Positions 12,135-20,685 of a DNA stretch of 64,000 nt are shown piece by piece (positions within the stretch are counted from its first letter, which is position 1; the number at the start of each line of letters is the position of its first letter). Origin of the DNA: Acidomyces sp. 'richmondensis' (lineage: Eukaryota; Ascomycota; Dothideomycetes; Mycosphaerellales; Teratosphaeriaceae); assembly GCA_003545705.1 (NCBI GenBank), contig QVLQ01000014.1, positions 620,001-684,000 of the forward strand, in the 5' to 3' direction. A program made the position numbers and the translations under genes. Under the pieces are notes generated by a model. It was given only the letters and a program-made list of their open reading frames with translations, ran no database searches and was not told the DNA's origin.

Positions 12135-13934
12135 TCATGCAAATCCCATCTGCACACCCAATGGCGCTTCACCTGAGGTCTGCTGGGTCGACATCACCAA
12201 AGCTGGGTTGAGAAACATGTCCCACTCGAAATTACCAAGATCCGCAGCCCATTCAATGTTTGGTACGGCTTCCGTCACTGCGACTGTGCTGCTTCCCGCG
12301 CTGGGATAATCGTCGACAAATGGCGTAGCCTCTGGAACTTCACTGAGTGCCTCCAATTCTTTCTCTTTCCGTTTTTTGGACATCCTCACCAAAGCAGCAG
12401 CCTGGCTGTACGCTTCTCGAACCATATGCGTGTCGTAAGTTTGAGCAATGCGATGCAGCAGGTTCATTGCTTCTCGAACGCAAGACAGCGATCTCGGGGT
12501 GCCCACCGCGATAAGGACGCATATGAATTGAAAGGGTGCATGTACAACATTCCACCATGGTGTTCGGGTCTCTAGGAGCTTAGATGAAGCCTTCAAGGCC
12601 TCCTTGCCGATGCTAATGACAGATTCTGCTCGATCTTTAGCGTCTGTCAAACTCATAAGCCAGAGTCTTCGGTAGATTGCGAACGCCAGGTCAGCTTTTA
12701 GAAGTGTGATGAAGGCCGAGTCGGTTTCTAAACCTTCGATTTTCGTGAGAGCATTCCCCAAAGCCGCAGGAGGATCTGGTTCCCGCTCTCTGTCGACAAA
12801 GTCGTTCGGCAGGTAGTCGGCCAGTTCCACGAATTGGTGGGCATAACTTCCATTTTCGGGCGCAAAACGCTTCGTGGTAATCACATCAAACGTCACCCTT
12901 GACCGTCCGTACTCGAATGACAAAATGATATTCAGCGCTCGAGCAATTTGGAACAGTTTTCTCCTGTTCTTCTGTATCCTGTGATCCGACGATGGAGCAG
13001 CAGGGTATACTACAGCAATGGTCTGTAGCTCTTTGTGCAGCCCGCTCGCCTCTGCTTGGTGCATAGTGATGCAACTCGTACACCATGCCCCATTTGGTCG
13101 CGAAGTTAGCCGTAGGTATATCGTACGTAAGATCCAACCTGCTACATTAGTCGGGGTGGGATTATTGACTATCCTCTGTGTAAGAACCGAGCGGGCCGTA
13201 AACATGAACTCCCTCTCCTTGGGATGTGGGTTTGGAGAGAAGAATGACCCAAGAGCAGCTACACCGAACAGCAACGCGTCTACATCGTCAAGTCCTTGAG
13301 GATCATTGAATCGGCCGGCCGCTTGCTCATTCAACTCTGCCTCTTCCAGAAGACCAAACTCTGGTCGGACATATTTGAAGTACGCCTTAGATAGGTTTTG
13401 CCAATCTTCCCAGGTCATGAGATCACGAAGTGGAACGGTGTCTTCGAAGGGTTCGGGACGAATACCACAGTGCCAGGCATATGAGTGCAATCGGGGAATG
13501 GTCTCCGACTCCAAGTCCATACCAAGAATACGAGGGAAAGCAATGGCCGAGTTAGCACGCACAAATCGAGTCTTCACTGGATCCAAAATGCCGCGGTGAT
13601 GAAAACGAGCGCCTGGGGCTGTAAGTGGATGTTTCTGAAGCTGTATGATGCTTGGTGGGATTTCCACCACGGGAGCATGCTCTGGTGGCGGCGCGGAGAC
13701 GTCGCCAACCGTCGCGGAATATGAAGCACGTTTCGAAGTCGTATATGCGCATTGATATTCGTATCGTACACATGTTCCGCACGGGTACTTGCCATCGCAT
13801 TTACGTTTTCTCTGCCTGCAAGGAGCGCAAGCTGCTCGACTCCGTTGGCGGCCCTGTTGGTTTTCGCCATTGGCATCAACACCATCCTCGACTTGCGGCG
13901 ACGCCGCTCGCTTGAGATCGCTGTGTTCAGTCAT
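12135..13934 (-). CDS. Zn(II)2Cys6 transcription factor
   Basis: Nuclear DNA-binding regulator, 599 aa, single exon from the ATG at 13934 (the frame extends 25 codons upstream only to a TTG). A canonical binuclear cluster lies at C36-x2-C39-x6-C46-x5-C52-x2-C55-x6-C62 with basic RQRKRK between the second and third Cys. The middle contains the fungal-TF homology signature RTIYLRLTSRPNGAW followed by MHQAEASGLHKE. The C-terminus is acidic with aromatic residues (EWAADLGNFEWDMF), a possible activation region. It lies between the P450 gene and the SDR relic, so it could control them, but no operator was identified. Confidence 0.9.
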   Translation of the reverse strand: MTEHSDLKRAASPQVEDGVDANGENQQGRQRSRAACAPCRQRKRKCDGKYPCGTCVRYEYQCAYTTSKRASYSATVGDVSAPPPEHAPVVEIPPSIIQLQKHPLTAPGARFHHRGILDPVKTRFVRANSAIAFPRILGMDLESETIPRLHSYAWHCGIRPEPFEDTVPLRDLMTWEDWQNLSKAYFKYVRPEFGLLEEAELNEQAAGRFNDPQGLDDVDALLFGVAALGSFFSPNPHPKEREFMFTARSVLTQRIVNNPTPTNVAGWILRTIYLRLTSRPNGAWCTSCITMHQAEASGLHKELQTIAVVYPAAPSSDHRIQKNRRKLFQIARALNIILSFEYGRSRVTFDVITTKRFAPENGSYAHQFVELADYLPNDFVDREREPDPPAALGNALTKIEGLETDSAFITLLKADLAFAIYRRLWLMSLTDAKDRAESVISIGKEALKASSKLLETRTPWWNVVHAPFQFICVLIAVGTPRSLSCVREAMNLLHRIAQTYDTHMVREAYSQAAALVRMSKKRKEKELEALSEVPEATPFVDDYPSAGSSTVAVTEAVPNIEWAADLGNFEWDMFLNPALVMSTQQTSGEAPLGVQMGFA

Positions 13935-14732
13935 TTCGGGGGAGGTGTCGCCTGAAGGGATCGGAAGGAATGAGAGACGATCGGTTATTGCGGCCAGAGC
14001 GGGGAACAACCGGGCCTTTAAATCCTGAGAGCCTCGACGTTGCTCACCTCATCAGGTCGTCTGGTCTCATTCAGCGTCGAGCGAGTCTGAACAGGTAAAC
14101 TCGAGTGGTCAACGCCCACAGAACCCATTATTTGGATAATAATGAACGTATGGGTGAGAAACGTCAGGAAGGACGACTGCTGGAGCGTTGAAATCTACTC
14201 GACAGATCGATCATTTCCGGCAAACGCTTGTCGCCTGTGTGCCAGGGTACTATACTGATTCCTTCTGCCAATTTTTCCTTTGGTTCACGATCGCTTCACT
14301 TCAAAGGATCGGACAATCTAGCATCATTGCTCGCTATGTATGCGATGATGGCAAGCCGTGAATAAACATAGTCATCATGGGCGGATTTTGCAGGACGTGG
14401 ATCTTCAAAATCCGCAGTCCAATCTCCGGCCCGATGTCGCTGAGATATGAATCGATGGCGGTCTTCCTCAACATCATGAGAGTATCCCTGCTTGCTAATG
14501 GATCCTATCGTCTACTTGTGCAGAAACCACTCCTCAGCGTCTCCAGTTCCGGAGAAAGAACTTTGTCCTGCGGCTTGATATCGAGATGTTAATAGCATCT
14601 GGGATCGCTGTGAAATGACACGAAGAGGTGAAAGGAGGAGTAGGTTTCCCATAACGCTCCTGATCAGCCCGATTATTCATGTCACGTTACCTGCTGTTCT
14701 TCTTGATATATTCAAAACAACATCGCACAAAC
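13935..14732. other. Divergent intergenic, 0.8 kb
   Basis: Upstream region of the regulator (-) and of the SDR relic (+). No gene recognised; two ORFs of 60-90 codons have no known motif. Confidence 0.5.
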
Positions 14733-15591
14733 GTATTTACTCACAAATGCCTAAGGCCCTCGGAGGCTTGCTCGCTCGTGCGTTGCCTAAAGCAAGACAC
14801 GCTGTCTATGCTGGCATGTACATGCATGATTGCAACACGAAATCGTGCGAAAAGGATGCATTCAATTTCACTGAGGAGTAAGTTGTCAATCTCCGCACCG
14901 GGCCTCTCGACCTCTTGAGCCAGGGATAAATTGACGTTGCAGTGAGGTATGATTTCAACGTGTCCAGCCATCTTGATGACATTGTAAACAAAATTGGACA
15001 CATAGGTTTTGGGCCGGCCGAATCATTGACCACCCTTCAACACATGAGCATGTACGACGTTGACGTTCTCGGCTGCCAACAACTGAATCCACCCGACCTG
15101 CCACGCATGCGTTCACGAGCTTCTGGATACTTGAAGTGGACGTCTCCATTTCCGCGGTTTATGGTGGCAAAAGCCCGATCCTCGGACCATATTTTGCGGC
15201 CAAGGCCACGATGGGACAAACTGGCGATGATTTGTTAGTTGAGCATGCTCCTTGAGGTATAGAGACAATATTCGTCTTACCAGGTGTTTTTGTAAAAGGC
15301 ACTAACGACTTCCAAGACGCTGCGAAGCTTAGCTCGCCAAAGGTAACCCAGGAACATGAAGACGGCTCAGCCAAAGTTCTGGAAGAAAAGACAGCGGTGG
15401 GGATAACACCGTTTGTGCTGGCTGATGGTCATCCTAGCATGGTCGCAGATACGCTGGTTGAACTTGATGCGAAGACTCTGGCAAAACCGTATAGGCTGTT
15501 CGCTGAACCGGGCCAAGATAGCTCGGTTATTTGCGCCGCTCTGGTCGACAACAGCGGAGCGAACCTTAACAGGCGCCTTGGTCTAGAGTAG
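14733..15591 (+). pseudogene. Short-chain dehydrogenase/reductase pseudogene
   Basis: Stitching frames gives a recognisable Rossmann-fold SDR of the classical type. In one frame: LLARALPKARHAVYAGM (the position following the cofactor glycines, themselves degraded to KALGG), NLRTGPLDLLSQG, GHIGFGPAES, YDVDVLGCQQLN and SGYLKWTS. In the next frame: ISAVYGG, then GPYFAAK with the Tyr-x3-Lys catalytic pair at 15190-15204, GIETIFVLPGVFVKGTNDF, and a C-terminal part ending RRLGLE at 15591. Breaks seen: TAA at 14879-14881, TAA at 14927-14929, a one-base frame change near 15147 and TGA at 15253-15255. No standard introns repair these. The family resemblance is from memory of bacterial and fungal SDRs. 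Confidence 0.85.
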
Positions 15592-15985
15592 TTGTTGAAA
15601 AGTTGTGTGTGTTACATATTGTTAAGACGACTTAGGGAGCATAGGAAGAGTAGATTTGATAATCCAGCCGTAGGCTTCACAATCTTGACAACATGTGACT
15701 ATTACCTGAATCCATCTCTGCTTGGATGCCATAACAACGTAGCGCCGGTCGTGTCTTAACTTGGCGTGAGGAGCAAATCTATGAAAGACATCTTGCACGA
15801 TGCGAATCAGTCTCAGATCATTTTCAATGCGTAATTGCGTGGGCTATTCAACCAGCTGTGAGTTTCCCTTCACGCGCTTTGATATCCGAGGTCGCCTCTC
15901 GGTTCATAATGATTTCATCTCAACCCTGTTACCTAACTTTACAATCACCTCGACGTGCGCCATGCGCTCCCACCAACGCCTCGCT
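15592..15985. other. Convergent intergenic, 0.39 kb
   Basis: Lies between the SDR relic and the 3' end of the DJ-1/PfpI gene. Nothing recognised. Confidence 0.5.
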
Positions 15986-17001
15986 TTAAACATCAGTGCC
16001 ATCAACAACAATGCCTTTCTTCCAGTCGTGGCACATGACGGCTGCGACTTCGTCAGCAGCATCGTCAGATACCAAGGCACCGACCAGGTACAAAGCGCCG
16101 TCAATACCGGAAGTGACACCGCTAGCAGTCAAGACGCGTAGGCCACCAAGTCGCAAGTTGGCACGCTTCAACACACTCTCACGCCGGGTGTTGCTCATCT
16201 TGAGACTCATGCTTCCTTTGCGAGCACTGGATGCCCGCCTTCCGCCAGTGCCGTTAGTATTCTCCTCGATGGGAGACACCAAGCTGGCGGAAGACCTTCT
16301 GCGCTGGTGTGCCTTATACTCCTTTTTGGACATAATGTATGGGTTCTCATTCTCGTTGTCGCCCAATTCAAAGCGGAGATTGTTTACAATGTAACGGGCA
16401 TCCATAACGTCTGTCCTGTCAGACATGTCGCGTTGTGCGGCATTCGAGCAAATGATCTCCAGCTTTGCCATGTACCGCGGATGCGTGGTGGCACAGAGAC
16501 CGCTCAAGATGCCCGTTTCAGCAAGCAAAAGCGAACCGGTACAGACCGACATGAGCGTGCGCTCACGAGAAGGGTTACGCTTTTGCAGCTCGGCGAAAGC
16601 CTTGATGAGCGTGAGTGGCTGGCTTTTGGATTTGAGCACAGCTTCCGTGCCACCTCCCGGAATGACGAGGACATCAATTTCCGCGAGGTGCTTCATGGCC
16701 TCATCGAAAGAGATGTTGGCGTTGATGGTAACCTTTTGATCGGACGTCACTTCTTTAGCAGGGCCGGCAGTAATAACACTGAATGCCTTGGAATCTGGAG
16801 CATGGCTCAATTGGCACCAGCTTATGTATACGAACAGTCAAAGAGTGCCTCACCTTTATTGTTTTTATCATGCTGTGCCCAGCTGAAGACTTCGAGCGGG
16901 CCCAAAGCATCGAGCATGTCCATGCCCTCGAACATAGCGACGAGGACCTTGACAGGCTCCGGGTAGGTGCCGTCGTGGCCCTCTTCAACGATTGCACTCA
17001 T
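15986..17001 (-). CDS. DJ-1/PfpI (class I glutamine amidotransferase-like) protein
   Basis: Join 17001..16854 and 16794..15986, giving 318 aa. Donor GTGAGG and acceptor CCAG yield AQHDKNNK-DSKAFSVITAGP. Family features: VLVAMFEGMDMLDALGPLEVF at the start, DVLVIPGGG (about 90-98), and the nucleophile elbow SVCTGSLLLAETG with Cys134, followed by ATTHPRYM. The closing strand is GGLRVLTASGVTSGIDGALYLV. Members act as isomerases, amidases or glyoxalase-like enzymes, or as regulators when fused to AraC domains; no such domain is present here. A Ser/Arg/Lys-rich insertion (about residues 190-262) interrupts the fold before the last strands and could be a phosphorylated loop. The exact reaction is unknown. 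Confidence 0.88.
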
Positions 17002-17550
17002 CTTGACGGTATTTAAATTGATGAACTTAGATAAAGTATTGATGAATTTAGTGAAGGACTCAAAGGAGTCAGAGTGAGAAGAGGGAAGGGAAAAGTAGTC
17101 ATTGGCGGTACGTATCTCTCCATTGGACCCTGCCCAGAGTGCCACTTCTATCCCCCGCTAGTCCCCAGATCCCCGCGCTGCCAAGGTCGTTATTGTGGGT
17201 CGGTGTCGCCTGACCTCTCGCAATAGTCACGGAATGTGGCGCCCGCCGTGAAGACATTTATTCAACTCCACCACATAGATTCATATCTCTCTCTGGGCAG
17301 GACGTATAGGTTAGTAATATTGAAGTTTGAGAATTCAGGAATAGTGGATGCTTTCCCGCCGGATCCATATCACATGGGCCTATGCATAATTAGGAAAATA
17401 CCTAGAAATTTGTGGAGTTCAACACGAGAGAATAAGCAGTTAAAAAATACATGAGCTGGAGTGAGCTATAAAATCAAAAGAGAGAAGGGTTATCCTGCCT
17501 CACAACCAAGGCTGCCATTCATATGTCTCATTCATATTTCCGTCACGGCC
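17002..17550. other. Intergenic, 0.55 kb
   Basis: Promoter side of the DJ-1/PfpI gene and 3' flank of the next minus-strand gene. Nothing specific seen. Confidence 0.5.
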
Positions 17551-19443
17551 TCAAGACCAAAACCAGCCTTTCTTCTTCTTCGGCTGCTCAACATCGACCG
17601 TGTCATCCAAACGCTGGTGTTCCTGTTGCTTCTGAGTCGGCTCTTGATAGGTGTGGACCTTCTCCTGCGTCTCCTCCCGGCCGTCTGCAAACCGTTGTTT
17701 GAGGACGACTTTTGTTGTAACAGTGCCATCTGGCAAGCGAGTAGTTTGGGTTGTGGTGAGAGATGACAGGATATCAACATTCGAATTCCCCTGTGGTTTC
17801 ACATCACCATCAACCATCTTTTTTGCTTCGGCCTTGATGTTTCTAGATGCAATGTTCAGCCCCAAAGCATCCGCCTCCTGCTGCAGTCTTTCCTCCACTT
17901 CGCGGATCACTTCATTAGGGTGATTCATGAGTTTTAAGGCTCTGCTCAATGTCGGTTTCCACATGGCAGGCGAAGCGGCTTGGTCCCAATCTCGAAGAGT
18001 CTCATCAATAAGCTCGCCCAGTGCCAAATCAACCTCTGCGGAAGAGAGCAAGCATTGCGTGACAGCGGCAGTGTCTCCTCTCTCGAGGGCGTCGAAAAGA
18101 GCATCCGCTACATCTGCACGCTTCTGGTTTTGAAACCACTGTCGTTCAGCCTCTGAATCTTGGCGATGCTCTGCAGGACTGGGCTGAAATGCTACAGGTT
18201 CTGTCTTCACTTCTACTCGCTGACCTCTTCCCTCTTCGCGGCCAGTGACGTTCGTATACAACCTCTCGTACAAATCTTGCTCCGCCTCAGGTTCCACGGT
18301 CTCAGCGTTTGTAAGCTCCATTTGCTTTGCAGTTTGTTGCGGCGCGGGAGTGGCAATTTCATCGAGGAGTTCGCCAAGCCGGCTGCAAAGGCCAGGGACA
18401 TGGCCATTAACATGCTTCGGACATGGTGTGTCGACAAGCAGCCCTTCGCTTTCAGCTTGCCTTAATCGTGTTAACACATATGGAGACACCCCCCTCTTTT
18501 CATGTGCTTTGATGTTGAAGTTCAAGGGATATTGCATGGGAAGGATGCCACGGCAGACCAGACTAAGCATCCAATCCAGACCTGGTCCAGTATAAGTAGA
18601 CTGGGGGTTGTTGTAGGGCCATCTATATCCAACTTGTTCTTGTGATTGCATGGACTTGCCCAAAGACGCGGACAAGAGATCCTCAAAAGCAGCGCGCCAC
18701 TTTGCGCCATGCACGCCAAGGTCTCTATGGGCTTCAAGGCTGATCGGAGAATACGGACTTGATTTGAACCAATTGATACTGAGCCAACGAGGCTGATGTT
18801 CGCTGAAACGCCAAATAGCGGTCGATGGAGCGTTATATCCGTTGTCCGCCTGGTAATAACACGCCCCACCGGGAGAGAGCATCGGTGCCGAACTCAAATC
18901 CGGGTGTAAGAGTCGTGGCCTGAACTCGGGATCTTGAAACAGCGCAGTGATTTTCTCCGCTGGCACGTGCTTATTCTTTGCCCGATTCTCTTCCAGCAGC
19001 AGCAGAGCGGCAGTAATGGATTCGTTTCTCGTTTCCGGCGTTGCGCGTTCCTTCCGCAGCTGAGCATAATCTGGCGACTCCTCAATGCCCGTCCACCTCT
19101 TCCAACGCGCAAGCTGATCCTTTTTGCGAGCCTCTCGCTCTTCCTGCATCTTGGCCTTGAGCTCCGCGATGTTTCCAGGCAAGTCTCGAAAGCTCTCCGC
19201 TAGGCTGCTGAAACTGGCGTCGATGAAATCTTTGAAGTCAACAAAGAAATTGCTGTTTCTGTTTGATGCTGGCGCCGATGATTCGTGATTCTTCCGTTTC
19301 AAGAGGTCGTCTTGCAGCTGACGTGCAATTCGGGTGTCTTCTTCGATTTCGCGCATGAACCGTTCATGCTCTCTCCGCATCTGCTCAAAGACATCATCGG
19401 GGAAGCCGCGACGGTCTTTGTCTGTATCATCCTTTCCACCCAT
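17551..19443 (-). CDS. Conserved-type fungal protein with coiled coil, unknown function
   Basis: Single-exon ORF of 630 aa from an ATG at 19443. The N-terminal third is highly charged and likely helical or coiled-coil (MRREHERFMREIEEDTRIA, then LKAKMQEEREARKKDQLARW). The centre contains aromatic-rich, apparently folded sequence (RWLSINWFKSSPYSP, GYRWPYNNPQSTYTGPGLDWML). A Thr/Val-rich stretch near the C-terminus (TTTQTTRLPDGTVTTKVVLK, RFADGREE) resembles a motif I recall from other hypothetical ascomycete proteins. It ends in a Lys cluster and GWFWS. No signal peptide or membrane span. The function is not recognised; codon use and length support a real gene. Confidence 0.8.
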   Translation of the reverse strand: MGGKDDTDKDRRGFPDDVFEQMRREHERFMREIEEDTRIARQLQDDLLKRKNHESSAPASNRNSNFFVDFKDFIDASFSSLAESFRDLPGNIAELKAKMQEEREARKKDQLARWKRWTGIEESPDYAQLRKERATPETRNESITAALLLLEENRAKNKHVPAEKITALFQDPEFRPRLLHPDLSSAPMLSPGGACYYQADNGYNAPSTAIWRFSEHQPRWLSINWFKSSPYSPISLEAHRDLGVHGAKWRAAFEDLLSASLGKSMQSQEQVGYRWPYNNPQSTYTGPGLDWMLSLVCRGILPMQYPLNFNIKAHEKRGVSPYVLTRLRQAESEGLLVDTPCPKHVNGHVPGLCSRLGELLDEIATPAPQQTAKQMELTNAETVEPEAEQDLYERLYTNVTGREEGRGQRVEVKTEPVAFQPSPAEHRQDSEAERQWFQNQKRADVADALFDALERGDTAAVTQCLLSSAEVDLALGELIDETLRDWDQAASPAMWKPTLSRALKLMNHPNEVIREVEERLQQEADALGLNIASRNIKAEAKKMVDGDVKPQGNSNVDILSSLTTTQTTRLPDGTVTTKVVLKQRFADGREETQEKVHTYQEPTQKQQEHQRLDDTVDVEQPKKKKGWFWS

Positions 19444-20196
19444 CTTGAACGGAAGTGCAGGCTTTGTGGATAGATGTATATGGGTTGGTTGACGAGTTTC
19501 AACGCTTGCGTTGTATCGCGCGGCAACCTAGAGATAGCGGGGAACATCGGTTGGCCGCCGGCTTCGCCTAACGGGTCGCGGCGCTAAGATGTGGAGTCTT
19601 CGGTTTTAGTGAATGGTCGTCCCGCACCCAGTTGTACCTAACTCAATACCATATTCTTCCAATAATTTGGAGACATGCACAAGGGTAACAAATTACGATG
19701 ACTGCCCGATACTATATCGGCTGATGGTCGGTGAATATGCTCTTTAATCCACATGATGCTTACTATCACAAATAAACTGCCTTTCATTATTTGTTTTTTT
19801 TTTCTGGAATCCGCTTGCGGAACTGGCTGCGTATTGCCTGAACTAAGATGAGTGTAAGGTGACATAGAAACAGTTTAATACCGCGATTCATCTAAACCTC
19901 GTCTTTAAAATTATCCGCTGGAGGACTTCGGCCGGCTACATACAGCGGCCATGCAGCGCGAATATAGTGAATGATTAATATTTTGCCGCCCGGTTTCATG
20001 CCACATTTCAAAACAGATACGTACATGCCAAATCATCCTTTCATACATCGTTGCAAATGAGCTTTCGTATCTCCACTAAATCGAATCGATATGAGCTCAA
20101 GCGGTGAAGCTTTTGCCCGAATTGGCTTCGAGTCGTTTTCTAAACAAGCCTCTCGGACCAGGACAATACTTGGTTTCGTGATCGGCCGCGATGAGG
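19444..20196. other. Intergenic, 0.75 kb
   Basis: Upstream region of the coiled-coil gene and 3' side of a doubtful ORF. A poly-T run of 11 lies at about 19793-19803. No gene recognised. Confidence 0.5.
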
Positions 20197-20559
20197 TCAT
20201 GGAATGACATGTAGAGTGCTTCGAGCAAAATTCAAATGCCTCGAGAGACTTTGAACATAATGTACTCTCTTGTTCTTTAGGAGATCGAAGCAAACTGGAC
20301 AAAGGTCCAGACGCTGCCCATCGGACTGAAAGACTCGGGTATCTATCATCTCGTGTTCATAGAAACATACATCACGAGCACACGTAAAATTCTTCCCCGG
20401 GTCTGGAAAGAGATCCGAGAGTATATAGCCAGCATAACTAGTGCGCAACGCTTGCGGGAGAGGCTGACCAGTACCTGGGCTTGCTGGATTGGTCAATTTA
20501 AAGGCCGAGGCTATTTTTCTGCCGTTCTAAAGAGCATGATTGGAGACATTGCACGAAAT
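20197..20559 (-). pseudogene. Possible small Cys-containing ORF broken by one stop
   Basis: On the minus strand a frame of about 99 codons ends at 20197 and includes FTCARDVCFYEHEMIDTRVF and LDLCPVCFDLLKN, with CxxC-like Cys pairs that could bind zinc. The same frame continues upstream past a TAG (revcomp near 20530) into MKANCEIISCNVSNHAL, which again has spaced Cys. This suggests one small gene with a premature stop, or a gene with an unrecognised short intron. No family recognised. It could be chance. Confidence 0.25.
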
Positions 20560-20685
20560 GATCTCGCAGTTGGCCTTCATTCCTGGTCGAGCCGGTGACG
20601 AACTTGAATCGTTGCGATCTGAAGTTGTGGAACAGGACCACTGAAGTAATCGGATTCTACCGAACATGGTAGCATCGAATGAATA

